Assembly (NCBI RefSeq): GCF_000400465.1
Contig: NW_008806286.1
Location: 250,762-314,761 of the forward strand
Origin: Wallemia ichthyophaga EXF-994
Lineage: Eukaryota > Basidiomycota > Wallemiomycetes > Wallemiales > Wallemiaceae
DNA: 64,000 bases
Direction: 5' to 3'
This document shows, in pieces, positions 25,529 through 35,450 of this stretch. Position numbers and translations under genes: made by a program. Each line of letters opens with the position of its first letter. Position 1 is the stretch's first letter. The notes beneath the pieces were generated by a model. It saw only the letters and a program-made list of their open reading frames with translations. It did not search any database and had not been told where the DNA came from.

Positions 25529-26416
25529 CTACACAATTCCACCAATTCTCCTCCTGTCGAGATCTGCATTGACGCTGTCGTGTATTTGCTTGGCCAGAGT
25601 GTGTGCACGTTCAGTAGCATATCCAACGCACTCTAGTACACGCTCCACCGATAGCACTTTCCCGCCTTGTTTGTTCAGCGTGAGTAATTCTTTCTGGGGC
25701 GTAGTGGTGACCATAAAGCACGCGTCGCTGAGCTGGGCCTCGATAGCGTTGGGATCGAGTACGGCGATATCCCCGCCGCCTTGAGTGTCTTGAGTGTCTT
25801 GAGTGTCCAAGAAAGCAAATGTAAAGCTAATGGGGGTGTGGTTTATAGCCAGAGGAACGGGAGTGCGTTCGTCGAGGGGATGGTACGTCACCTCGCCGCC
25901 CACGACGGTAGCTTCAGGCTTACGGAAATGGAGGAGAGCCGCTGTGCACGCTGTCACGCCCGCGTCTACGAGGTTGCCGTCGTCGGCCATGTAATGCAGA
26001 GTGAGAGCGATCGACCACACTTTCTCTCCGCCGACAATACACAGCGCTTCACGGTCAACCATTCCACTCCGCCGGATAGCCTTGTCGAGTTGACGGTTCA
26101 GCGTCGCTTCTTCTTCGGCCGTGTTGCCGCGTAGCCCTGACTCGTAGTGCGCCATCGCCATCGCTGATAACTCACTGCTAATGCTCATCTGTCCCTCGTA
26201 CGGCCGCTCGGGGAGTGGAGACGTCACCGTGCAGCTCACTGAGCACATGACTTTGCTTTCTCCCAGCTTCACCGTTACGCTGCCTAGCCCTTCCCCGTAT
26301 TCTAGCTCTAGCCTCCGCGCTTCGAGGAGTGAGCGGCCGTCAAGACGCTTGTTGTCTTTGAGTGCATTTATTATAAACTCCTTGTTGTTCACGTTCACCT
26401 CGAGTTTTCTGGGCAT
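25529..26416 (-). CDS. RRP45: Exosome RNase PH-ring subunit Rrp45 (EXOSC9)
   Basis: 295 aa, single exon. Rrp45 is one of six RNase PH-like subunits of the ring of the RNA exosome, acting in rRNA processing and mRNA decay. Visible segments: EFIINALKDNKRLDGRSLLE, GSVTVKLGESKVMCSVSCTV, then AIRRSGMVDREALCIVGGEK, YMADDGNLVDAGVTACTAAL and LAINHTPISFTFAFLD. The open frame extends upstream to 26554, but MPRKLEVN at 26416 g ives the family N-terminus and the extra part is hydrophobic and unrelated. A short insert DTQDTQDTQ comes from a 9-bp tandem repeat. The C-terminal tail is short, without the long acidic extension of animal PM/Scl-75. RRP46, another ring subunit, is also in this window at 48723. 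Confidence 0.94.
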   Translation of the reverse strand: MPRKLEVNVNNKEFIINALKDNKRLDGRSLLEARRLELEYGEGLGSVTVKLGESKVMCSVSCTVTSPLPERPYEGQMSISSELSAMAMAHYESGLRGNTAEEEATLNRQLDKAIRRSGMVDREALCIVGGEKVWSIALTLHYMADDGNLVDAGVTACTAALLHFRKPEATVVGGEVTYHPLDERTPVPLAINHTPISFTFAFLDTQDTQDTQGGGDIAVLDPNAIEAQLSDACFMVTTTPQKELLTLNKQGGKVLSVERVLECVGYATERAHTLAKQIHDSVNADLDRRRIGGIV

Positions 26417-26525
26417 TTTCGTGGTTTCGATTCGAGGAAGCGAGAAGACAGGAAGACATGAAGACACAGACAAAACGACAAAGAGACAAAGAATAAATGC
26501 ATTTATATTCCTACATGTAACACGC

Positions 26526-27527
26526 TTAACGACGTCTATTCCCACCCTGGCCATTCATAAGAATCGTAAGAATCCTGATAAAGAGGTTTATAAAGTTAAG
26601 TTCGAGGGAAATGGATTCATTGAGTGGGTCGTATGGGATAGGTGCACCACCCTCAATCATTCTAGCCTTTTGCAATATTCTCTGTGTATCGTAAAGCGTG
26701 AATCCACCAAAGACGGCTAATCCACCGTAGAGACTGACGTTGCTAGCAGCATTAGCAACACCAGCGCCGACTCTAAACATTGGAATGAGGCTGGAGATCG
26801 CGATAACGACGCATCCAGCGAGTAATGGGCCACCGAGATAGAGGTATGTGTCGTTCTTGCTGGTGGCGCCGACGTAGCTAAGACTGCCAATCACGCCAGC
26901 CGTGTAAAGGCCAGCTCTAACCATGAGAGCTGGTGGGGCGACATAGAGGAGTGGTGAGAGTGTGGCAGCCTGTGCGGCGTTGAACAGGAACCAGAAAGCA
27001 GTTTTTCCGCCCTTATTATCTGGCGCAGTCATCCTCATACCCATCAGAGATCCGATAGAGCCCACGAGCGAGATACCGGCGAAAGCCCATGGATTCATAG
27101 CCATTAGTCTCGCTGTTACATTCGATCTGAACAGCCCGACGGAGAAGGCGGTGACGGTAGCGAGTCCTCCGCCAAGCCACGTGAATGTTTCGTTGAGATA
27201 CTTGGCCTCGAATGGCGATAGACCGCCTTCGCGCGTCTCTCTATTCAGCACAAAGTGCGTTCCCAGTATCGTACCACCCACTGCGAGCGCTGCGGTTGCG
27301 TACTTGCTTTTGGCTTCGGCGGATGTGCCCGATGTGCCCGTTCCTTGCTGCTGGTTGAACGTATAGCCAGCGCCACCACTACCGCCACCGCCACCGCCCA
27401 TACGCGGCAGAAGACGGCGTGTAGTGGTGTTAAAGCTGCGCTGGGGAATGCTGCTCTTCAGGCATCCAAATCCTCCCCGCTGCAGCTGTAGATTTTTACT
27501 TAAAGACTGTAATCCAACTTTAATCAT
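26526..27527 (-). CDS. GHITM/MICS1-like BAX-inhibitor-1 family protein (mitochondrial inner membrane)
   Basis: 333 aa, single exon, taking MIKVGLQSLSKNLQLQRGG at 27527 as start. The first about 60 residues are basic and amphipathic, as in a mitochondrial targeting peptide, followed by a glycine run. The rest has six to eight hydrophobic segments, with motifs NPWAFAGISLVGSIGSLMGM, TAFWFLFNAAQAATLSPLLY, YGGLAVFGGFTLYDTQRIL and, at the end, DPLNESISLELNFINLFIRI. This order is typical of the transmembrane BAX-inhibitor-containing family, of which GHITM acts in cristae structure and calcium/proton exchange. The frame is open 15 codons further upstream, so a start at 27572 cannot be excluded. Confidence 0.88.
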   Translation of the reverse strand: MIKVGLQSLSKNLQLQRGGFGCLKSSIPQRSFNTTTRRLLPRMGGGGGGSGGAGYTFNQQQGTGTSGTSAEAKSKYATAALAVGGTILGTHFVLNRETREGGLSPFEAKYLNETFTWLGGGLATVTAFSVGLFRSNVTARLMAMNPWAFAGISLVGSIGSLMGMRMTAPDNKGGKTAFWFLFNAAQAATLSPLLYVAPPALMVRAGLYTAGVIGSLSYVGATSKNDTYLYLGGPLLAGCVVIAISSLIPMFRVGAGVANAASNVSLYGGLAVFGGFTLYDTQRILQKARMIEGGAPIPYDPLNESISLELNFINLFIRILTILMNGQGGNRRR

Positions 27528-27767
27528 GGCAGTTATGATGAAACCAATGACGAAATTTCTGGAAAGTTGCAAGTGGAAGAGTGAACTTTTTCACAATCAG
27601 AAAGGCAGAAACGATCAAATGTCTTTATGTGATGTGTACATGATGTATATGTGATTTCTGTATAGTCTATTATGTAATGCAATATGTGAAATGCAGTAAA
27701 ATGCAGTTATCCAATGAAAAGCGCGAGAATCCGAGGTATTCAATCAATCAACCCATATACTCCTCAG

Positions 27768-29362
27768 CTACTCCCCAAACTTAGATCTAGCTCTAAAAGC
27801 CGGCCCTTTCCAAATAAGCACCCAGGGGACGAAAGCGAGGATAATTTGAACGACGCCCAGGATAGTGCAAGCCCAGCGTGGTCCAATGCTACCGTACATC
27901 TAATGTATATGGTTAGTGAATGAGCATTTTACCCCGCAGACCCACCTTATTAGCAAAAAGAGGAAAAACAGCACCGAAGACACTGCGACACATCACCAGT
28001 CCGCTCAGCGCACTAGCAGCACTGATAGAGTAGCAGTCGTTGATGTAGCTGACCTGAGCGAGGTAGACCATGCACTGGGCGCTGTCTTTTGTCAGGCTAT
28101 GCGGTGCGAGAAGGAAACGACGAAGCATCTACTCACGCTCCCCATAGTGTGCTGGCGACTATTGGCGACCACGGGCTGATCCACGGGTAGCTGGTCCACC
28201 CGAACCTGTTTGTGGACTGTGAGACGAGACAGGCGCCGCCTGCATCTGCCACCTACCAGAAAAAGAAGACAACTCCAAACACTCCGCCAAGGCATGCGCC
28301 CTCGAGGCGAATCTCCGGCGGGGGCTTCTCCCCAGTCTCTTCCATCTTTTTCACGTAACGGCGATTGAAAAAGAGCGCAGTGACGAGCGCCGCGAGAGCG
28401 CTACCAATAGACAGTGGCAGAAACGTCAGACCGCGCACGCCATTGCTCATGTCGTGTCCGCCCCGCTCGGCCGAGTAAACGAACTGAAAAGCTTCAAAGA
28501 GGAGATACTGGACACCGTACACGAAAGAGCTATAGAAGGAGAGAGCAGCGAGCATGGGCTCCCGCGCGAGCATGATGAAAGGTTTGGAGAAGATGAGTGA
28601 GGCTGTATCGGCGAGTCCCTTGCTAGTGAGCTCTTTGGGTGCGACGCAGTTGCTATCGCCTGCCTTGCGTCGCCGCTTTGCCTCGCGCGTCAGCAGCACA
28701 GGCTCGTACGTCTCCGGCAGCAGCACTAGAGCGGCGAGGGCGCAGCTTGCGCAGAAAATAGTCACCACCCAGAACACCCACCGCCACCCAACCCCGCTGT
28801 CGTGGATGAACCCACTAACTATCGGCGCTATGCTCGGTCCTAGGTATGGACAGCACGCGTATATCGCCAATGCTAGCTGCTTGTCTTTCGCTGTGAACAT
28901 GTCGCCGATGAGTGGGCCGACGACTATGATCATACACCCGCCGAAGAACCCGGCAAAGAAACGACATACGTAGAGCGCGGCGGGTGTGTGTGCGAGTGCA
29001 TCACCTATGTTGAAGAGAGTGAGTATCCAGAGACAGGATATTAGCGTGTATTTACGGCCGAATGCCTCGCTCGCTGGTCCCCAAATTGGGCCGAGTACAT
29101 AACCGAGCATGTACAGACTGAGGCAGAGCGTGGCATCAATATCGTCGCTGAAATTGAACTCGGCCATTATGTCCTCGGCTATACCGGTTGTGCAGGCAGA
29201 GGTGAAAGCAGACGCAATGGCGATAACACCCGTGAAGACAGTCAGCGACCACCGCTTCCAGGCTGGCCAGAGCTTGGGTGATTTGTCACCGAGGCTGTCG
29301 ATCAGAATGTATGGGTGCTGTTTCTCAGCGTCGAGGGATTCCTTAGGAATTGAAAAGGACAT
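27768..29362 (-). CDS. Major facilitator superfamily transporter (DHA1-type multidrug/polyamine)
   Basis: 480 aa in four exons: 29362-28257, 28205-28137, 28081-27946 and 27899-27768. About twelve hydrophobic segments are visible. The loop after TM2 carries GPIWGPASEAFGRKYTLISC (MFS motif A). RFFAGFFGGCMIIVVGPLIG and YLGPSIAPIVSGFI are typical of DHA1 drug/H+ antiporters. After the intron at 28206-28256 the frame continues FGWTSYPWISPWSPIVAS, and the last exons give AQCMVYLAQVSYINDCYSIS and a short basic tail. It probably exports small molecules at the plasma membrane; the substrate cannot be told. Its upstream region contains a cluster of CAAGT/ACTTG words. Confidence 0.88.
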
Positions 29363-29363
29363 T

Positions 29364-29460
29364 TGAATAATTCAAGTGACTTGGAATAACTTGAAATGAC
29401 TTCAAATTCCAACGTTTGCTTCAATATTCCAAGTAAATTAATAATTCGGTCAAGTATCGG
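29364..29460. promoter_or_regulatory. Cluster of CAAGT/ACTTG words upstream of the MFS gene
   Basis: At least five CAAGT or ACTTG words in about 95 bp directly before the MFS start codon. Similar clusters lie near 41765-41900 and 48070-48140. This could be a binding-site array; no known factor is assigned. Confidence 0.3.
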
Positions 29461-29530
29461 CTGCTCGTTTCGGACGACGTACCAACTTATCAACGAATCA
29501 GCTAAAGGGTTTATAAATAATTTTACATTT

Positions 29531-30143
29531 CTACCAATCTTTGTCGTCGACGAGTGTGATAGGGTTTTCTGGGGCAGTAGCAGGAGTATCACTTACTGCA
29601 GTTGGAATATCAGCAGAAACAGTCTTGTCAGGTTTATCAGGGATATCAGCCAAATCACTCCCAATTCCACTGTCACCAACCATCCTGCGCTTCTTAAAAT
29701 CGCTATCGTCCTTGTCATTTGAAAGCCTCGTTTTTGCATCAGATTTGCCCAATTTCCGTTTATTTCTTCTATTCCTGTTCTTGGAGGTTTTATCGTTGGC
29801 CAGCTTCTCTCTCTCTAGTCTCCTTTGCTCGAAATCCCTGGCATTGGCTTCCTAGTGGGTGTATTAGCCGCGAATAACTCAACATCAGCAATCCCACCTC
29901 CACTTTCTCCTCTTCCATGAGCTGTATACGGTCATACTCTCTCCTTCGCGATTGCTTGTATACGTGAAATTCACCACTGCCTGCACCTGCCGACGATCCT
30001 TGGACGTGGGCGAACATTTCTCTCGCGGGCGCAATTTCCTTCTTTCTAGGTGCATCTGGTAATTCAACAGGCTTTGTGGGATCTTTGAGCAGTTTATTCA
30101 GCTCTTCCCGCTGTATTTGAGACGGATTTATGTTGTGGCTCAT
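29531..30143 (-). CDS. PRKRIP1-like spliceosome-associated protein (DUF1168)
   Basis: 188 aa in two exons (30143-29898 and 29851-29531; 46-nt intron). The hallmark segment GSSAGAGSGEFHVYKQSRRR near residues 50-70 is nearly identical to human PRKRIP1, followed by a long basic helix (EKVEEANARDFEQRRLEREK and KNRNRRNKRKLGK). Human PRKRIP1 binds double-stranded RNA and is found in the catalytic spliceosome, where its long helix spans the complex. The C-terminal third is acidic, disordered and rich in T and P. The stop of RAD23 lies only 49 bp upstream of this start. Confidence 0.88.
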
Positions 30144-30192
30144 GAAGGTAGTACGTCAACAGAGTTTAGAGTATTCATCTTATCATCTTTAT

Positions 30193-31270
30193 CTACATTT
30201 CATCTTGATGTTCAAACAGGTAGTTGGCTGCGAGATTCTCATCGCCTTCAAATGCAAGTAACGCCTGTGCAGACATTTCCCTTGTGAAACCCAACGCTTC
30301 TAACCGTGAAACAGCCTCGCCCTGTTCTTCAGTGAGGTGTATAACCTGACCAGGACCTTCACTGTCTTCAAATTCACCATCGCCGCCTTCACCACTGAGT
30401 AATTCCACTAATGCTTGTGGGTTTTGAGTCAATAACTGCGCCAATGTTGGATTTGATTGGGCTATCTCTTGTATAAGTGATTGTAACAATGCTGGGTTCT
30501 CTTGTGCGGCTTGAACTAGTTGAGCTAGTTGAGCTGGTTGTCCACCTGCAGTGCTATCTAATCCAGATGGTTGTGATTGAGCGGGTTGTTGTGTAGTAGC
30601 GGGAGTATTTTGCTGACGAGCTGCGTCAAAAAGGTTGAGAGGTGCTTGTTGTGATTGCCCTGATTGCCCTGATTGCCCTGATTGCTCTGGTTGCTCTGGC
30701 TGCTCTGTCTCACCTACACCCCCGGGAATACCGTTCATAAGATACTCAACTGCTCTCTCAGGGTTATTAAATGAAGCTCTCATTGCTTTCATAACCAAAT
30801 CCCTATCAAAGCCCATCTCAACCATATTCCCAACGGCTGTTTCCAATTCAGAGCCCATAGCGAGGTTGTTACCGGGGGCCGAGGAGGATGGCTGGGGTTG
30901 TGATTCTGGTTGTGTTTGTGTTTGTGGCTGTTCCGGTGCCTGTGCCTGCACCTGTCCCTCTGCTTGGGTTGCAGGTTCTTCCTTCTTAGGCGTGGGCTTT
31001 GGCTTGCTTACCATAACGACGAGAAAGTCCTTGTCCTTAATATCAAGACTCTCAATAGACCTATCGTCCGCTAATATTTTACCAGAGAAGATTAGTTTCT
31101 GTGTATCAACAGCGAAACCCTGATTATCGTGTATAAGCTGCTTGAGGGTGGCTATCTGGGTGAAATTTAGATATCTGTATAGATAATCCCAGTCCACTCA
31201 CAGTCGCACCCAAATCAATTTCAATTTTGAATACTTTCTGTTGTAAAGTTTTTATAGTCAATTCCACCAT
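30193..31270 (-). CDS. RAD23: Rad23 ubiquitin-like/UBA shuttle protein
   Basis: 343 aa in two exons (31270-31202 and 31155-30193; 46-nt intron). The ubiquitin-like domain starts [20 protein letters not shown] and continues through [12 protein letters not shown] and [23 protein letters not shown]1 follows ([20 protein letters not shown]), then the STI1-like XPC-binding region ([20 protein letters not shown]) and UBA2 at the C-terminus ([20 protein letters not shown]). Rad23 carries ubiquitylated proteins to the proteasome and works with Rad4/XPC in nucleotide excision repair. The linker holds a short SGQSGQSGQ tandem repeat. The start codon is only 18 bp from that of EMG1 on the other strand. 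Confidence 0.96.
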
Positions 31271-31288
31271 GGTTGTATAGCTCCAACG

Positions 31289-32158
31289 ATGACTGCCATT
31301 AACAAAAGGTCTTGCGAGGAACCTGATTCTGGTGATTCAATATCAAAGAAGCTAAATCCCAATTCTTCCGAGTTCGTTCCAAGGACCAAGCCAACCGCCC
31401 CTGAACTAAATCCACAACAACCACGTATCCCAAAGACTAAATCTGATAAGGAGAATGCTAGGAGGTTAATTGTCGTCTTGGAGAATGCTTGCTTGGAGAC
31501 TTACAAGCTTAGTACTGGTTCCTCTACTAGAAACGGTGAAGCCAAGTACGCGCTACTCAACTGCGATGAACATCAAGGAATACTTGCTAAAATGAAGAGA
31601 GACATTTCTGACGCTAGACCTGATATAACCCATCAATGTCTACTCACTTTGCTTGATTCCCCACTTAACAAGGCTGGTATGATGCAAGTTTTCATACATA
31701 CAGCCCAAGGTGTATTAATCGAGGTTAATCCGCAGGTTAGAATTCCTCGTACTTTCAAGCGTTTCTCTGGTCTCATGGTTCAACTCCTACACAAGCTATC
31801 CATCAGGTCTATGAATGGAAGTGAAAAACTTCTCAAAGTTATAAAAAACCCTATCACCGACCACCTACCCATCAATTGCCATAAGATTACCCTCTCCGGT
31901 GACGCTCCTACCACCAAAATATCTGATTACCTACCAAGCATACCACAAGACAAGTCTATTTGTGTGTTTGTGGGTGCAATGGCGCATGGGTGAGTGGGGA
32001 CAAGGCCTGTTCCATTATACTCACACCCCCACAGCCAAGATAACTTTGCCGATGCCGTCGTCGATGAAAAAGTCTCCATCTCGAATTACTCCCTGTCGGC
32101 TTCTGTCGCTTGTGGAAAATTTTGCACGACACTTGAAGATATTTGGGATGTCGTTTAA
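31289..32158 (+). CDS. EMG1: Emg1/Nep1 18S rRNA pseudouridine N1-methyltransferase
   Basis: 274 aa in two exons (31289-31989 and 32035-32158; 45-nt intron). It methylates the hypermodified pseudouridine in 18S rRNA and assists 40S assembly. Motifs: [88 protein letters not shown] and, after the intron, [20 protein letters not shown]. The first about 55 residues are a variable, basic extension usual for fungi. The start is the first ATG in frame and the next methionine lies beyond the conserved core. A 4-codon upstream ORF (ATG GTT GTA TAG, 31269-31280) precedes it. Confidence 0.96.
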
Positions 32159-32262
32159 ACGTTCTATTCAACCTGTTCAACCTATAATTATTAATGCTCA
32201 CCTCTTGTACTAGACGTGGATGACGCTCATCCGTCCTTTGAATTTCTTTTATCTAAACCATC

Positions 32263-33677
32263 ATGACATCATCCTGCCAGAAATGCCGTAAACGTATCAA
32301 ATTCGATGAAAGTTTGGAAAATGTGGATAGTACAAGCCTTAGTATGATACAGAGCACTCTTAGCCAGAGTTATATAAATATATCCGATGCTGGTGATGGA
32401 CGTGATACACGGGAGGCACATGACGCACGCAACTCAAATACCCCCGACTTGTCCACCCAGTCTCCCTCCGCTATACGTATCAAGCTTTTTGCTCTACTAA
32501 ACAGCAACTCGGACATGAAACACCCACTCTGCGTCGATTGCGCTAACGTTGCTCTCCAGCTGCTTGCTGGTGAGTTGGATGACTTGAAGCGTGAGCGCGA
32601 TGCGTACATGTCTTTTGACAGTCAAGCTGCACTTCTCCACAAGCAGTTTGATAAGAAAGACGATGACAATCGCAATGAAAAGGGTGACGATGACGATATC
32701 GATAAGCACCATCTACTTGAGCAGGTTGGTTTCTTGGTCGATGCGTGGATTACTGTCTAACCAGTCCGCGCAGCTGCAAAGGGAGACGAGCGAGAAGAGC
32801 ATGCAGCTCGATCGTCTCGAGGCGGAGAAGAGGGATATGGAGAGTGAGATGCACGCGCTAGCCGTCGAAGAAGACGCTCTAGAAGCAGAGGAGACGGCAC
32901 ACCTACGTCGTCATTCACTGCGTATACTGCAGCAGAAAGAATCTCAACAATCTGCCATTGCCTCCCAACACACCCTAGCCACCGCACAAAATGAACTAGA
33001 TCGCCTAGAAAAGACTAATGTCTGGGCAGACGTCTTTCGTATTTCTTCCGATGGCGGTATTGGCACTATTTGCGGTCTAAGGCTAGGCAGAATTGATCAG
33101 AATGTCGAGTGGAGTGAGATCAATGCGGCGTGGGGTCACGTAGCTTTTCTCCTCTACTCGGTCGCCAACAAGCTCCAATTTGAATTTAGCGGGTGGGTGA
33201 AAGTGGTTTGTAAATTGTGTATCGCGTTGCTTACACCTTATCGACCTGCAACTACAGCTCCAGGATAATCCCTCTCGGTTCTTACTCGCGGATAGAAAGG
33301 GCAACGCAGACGCAGAACGGGGTTAAATGGGAGACACTTGAGTTGTGTGTACACTCAAGTCAATTTTATAACTACTAAATGATTATTATTACAGACACCA
33401 CCCTGGCAGCGCCCTATCGATGCTGCATACCCGCCGATTCGATCAGGCTATGGTGACGTTCCTCGATATGCTTAGGCAGCTGGTGGATGACATTAGCGCG
33501 CGAGACACGTGCGTGCGCTGGCCATACAAAATTGGGCGTGAGAAGCTGGCTGATCACTCTATTCGCCTTCCCGGTCAATTCACAAGCGACAGGGCTGCGG
33601 AGGAGGAATGGACAAGGGCGCTGCGTGGGTTGCTGGGTACGTGCAAGGTACTTGTGCAGTGGGCGACGTCGGAGTAG
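32263..33677 (+). CDS. ATG6: Beclin 1/Atg6 (Vps30) subunit of class III PI 3-kinase complexes
   Basis: 419 aa in four exons: 32263-32724, 32765-33192, 33258-33344 and 33395-33677. The N-terminus has the paired-cysteine segment CQKCRKRIKF and later HPLCVDCANVALQLLAGELD. A coiled coil follows (SAQLQRETSEKSMQLDRLEA to NELDRLEKTNVWADVF). The evolutionarily conserved domain contains GGIGTICGLRLGRIDQNVEW, SEINAAWGHVAFLLYSVANK, IIPLGSYSRIE and LHTRRFDQAMVTFLDMLRQL. It scaffolds Vps34 in autophagosome formation and endosomal sorting. It is short compared with yeast Vps30 (557 aa), like animal Beclin. The second intron could use an alternative AG six bases downstream, changing two codons. Confidence 0.92.
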
Positions 33678-33843
33678 GGAGAATGGGCTGTTAAGTTGTT
33701 GAGTCGTTGAGTTGTAGAAGTGAATATTTTCATTTGGATTGTCTCAAGTGGGAATACCGAGGATTGAGATATACAGCTTAACCGTAGGCTTATAGCTGGG
33801 TAACCAACCACTTTTTATAGAAAAAGAATATTTATAACACGCC

Positions 33844-33851
33844 TATAAATA
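33844..33851 (+). promoter_or_regulatory. TATA-like element upstream of the CDF transporter
   Basis: TATAAATA about 120 bp before the start codon at 33970, within the 292-bp intergenic region after ATG6. Sequence match only. Confidence 0.3.
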
Positions 33852-33969
33852 AATACCTTCTCTTGGCTGCGTATATCTTTGGAAATGCTTGGACAGCCGA
33901 CGACATAACTAGACAAGGTATTCAACACACAAACAGTCAAACGGTCGTTCCAAAGAAGAATTCGACTTA

Positions 33970-35349
33970 ATGTCACAAGACAAAGAGGACGTCGAATTTC
34001 AGCAGAGGGCGGTTACTGGTGGTGGTAGCCAGGAGAAAGACAGTAGCAACGACAGCAACGACAGCAACGACAGCAACAATAGTAACAGTAACAATATCAA
34101 CAACACCAATAACACCAATAACACTCATAGGAAACTCAGCAGACGCGAGAAGAAGTTCTACAAGTCACAGGACCAGCTCATCGAATCTTATTTGCACAAC
34201 GACAACGCGAGTACGCATACAAGCAACGACAACCTCCGAGTACAGCTGGCCATCTACGGTTCCATGGCAGCCGCCTTCTTCCTCACCGGTCTCCAGCTCT
34301 ATGCGGCGATAAGCAGTCTCAGCTTGAGTTTCTTCTCGACGCTAATAAACACGCTATTCGACCCAATATCCAACATCCTCCTCGACTGGTTCTACAAGAA
34401 GTCACTCAAGCTGAACAAGAACAAATGGCCCGATGGCGGATCGCGGCTGACGAGCATAGCCAATTGCTGTTTTAGCTTTATAATGATAATGGTCAACTTC
34501 TCCCTCATAGTTGAGTCTGTCCGCTCGCTGATAGTTGGCAAATCGAGTACGCAAGCGAGCAGCGAGAGCGGGGTGGTGAATGGGCTACACGTCCCCTCTA
34601 TAGCAGCCGTAGGAGTGGCATTCCTCGTGAAGATAGTCCTCTTTGTCTACTGTGGGCTGTGCAAACACCTCAGCTCACAAGTGGAGATGCTTTTCATCGA
34701 CCATCGCAACGATCTCCCTGTGAACGGCTTCGGTATCCTCACCAGCGCCGGTGGCAGCGTGCTGCGATGGTGGATCGACCCACTGGGCTCGATTGTGATC
34801 AGCATAGCCGTAATTACTGTCTGGATCGTTACTCTCGTCCGCCAGTTCAATTGTCTCGCCGGCGTAAGCGCTGTAGAGAAAGTACGCAAGCGCGTCCTCT
34901 ACAAGACTATCAAACTCGATGCGAGGATAATGTATATCGACTCGTGCTACGTCTATCACTGCGGTCATGACCTAAATGTGAGAGTAGCTGTCGCGCTCGA
35001 TCGATCCACGCAGCTTCACTCGGCTCAACAACTCGCTCTTAACCTCCAGAACGAACTGCGGGGGATTGAGAATGTAAATGGGGTATTTGTGGAGCTATTA
35101 GCGGCGGAGGCAACCAACACAACCAACTTATTTCAACCACAGCATATCTTTATGCCATACGATCTCAGCACTATCGATGAGACGGAGAGTGGTAGTGCTA
35201 GCCGCACTCATAGCACTTCTAGTGGGCGGATTAGTCTGGAGACTGGATACCCCTCGCGCTCGGATGACTCAGTGCGCTCCTACAACTCTCAAGGATATAC
35301 ACACAACCGCCTTACTCTCACACATCCACACCCTCATTCACTCGTTTAG
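33970..35349 (+). CDS. Cation diffusion facilitator (CDF) metal transporter
   Basis: 459 aa, single exon. About 85 hydrophilic N-terminal residues include an N/S/D-rich tandem repeat encoded by GACAGCAAC and AACACCAAT units. Four to six membrane helices follow: LAIYGSMAAAFFLTGLQLYA, SLSFFSTLINTLFDPISNIL (with the metal-binding D-x-x-x-D pattern FDPISNILLD), IANCCFSFIMIMVNFSLIVE, VAFLVKIVLFVYCGL and WWIDPLGSIVISIAVITVWI. The second metal site reads DHRNDLPVN, where many CDFs have HxxxD. The C-terminal cytosolic domain has CYVYHCGHDLNVRVAVALDR. It probably moves Zn, Mn or Fe across a vacuolar or mitochondrial membrane; specificity is not clear. Confidence 0.88.
   Translation: MSQDKEDVEFQQRAVTGGGSQEKDSSNDSNDSNDSNNSNSNNINNTNNTNNTHRKLSRREKKFYKSQDQLIESYLHNDNASTHTSNDNLRVQLAIYGSMAAAFFLTGLQLYAAISSLSLSFFSTLINTLFDPISNILLDWFYKKSLKLNKNKWPDGGSRLTSIANCCFSFIMIMVNFSLIVESVRSLIVGKSSTQASSESGVVNGLHVPSIAAVGVAFLVKIVLFVYCGLCKHLSSQVEMLFIDHRNDLPVNGFGILTSAGGSVLRWWIDPLGSIVISIAVITVWIVTLVRQFNCLAGVSAVEKVRKRVLYKTIKLDARIMYIDSCYVYHCGHDLNVRVAVALDRSTQLHSAQQLALNLQNELRGIENVNGVFVELLAAEATNTTNLFQPQHIFMPYDLSTIDETESGSASRTHSTSSGRISLETGYPSRSDDSVRSYNSQGYTHNRLTLTHPHPHSLV
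34045..34127 (+). repeat. Asn/Ser/Asp-coding tandem repeat in the CDF gene
   Basis: Imperfect 9-bp units (GACAGCAAC, then AACACCAAT) inside the coding region give a run of N, S, D and T residues. Being in multiples of three, it does not disturb the frame. Likely length-polymorphic. Confidence 0.75.
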
Positions 35350-35450
35350 GACACCATAATACTGCATTGTTCACATTAGCATCGATATCAAATTCTTGTA
35401 CACTAAATTAATGGCTTACAATATTTACACGCTAATAACTAATATCACAT

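Noticed and set aside
26417..26554. N-terminal extension of RRP45 (hydrophobic 46 residues)
   Set aside because: The family N-terminus begins at MPRKLEVN, and the extension resembles no RNase PH protein.
34045..34127. GACAGCAAC repeats as a CRISPR-like array
   Set aside because: Units are contiguous 9-bp coding repeats without spacers, in a eukaryotic gene.
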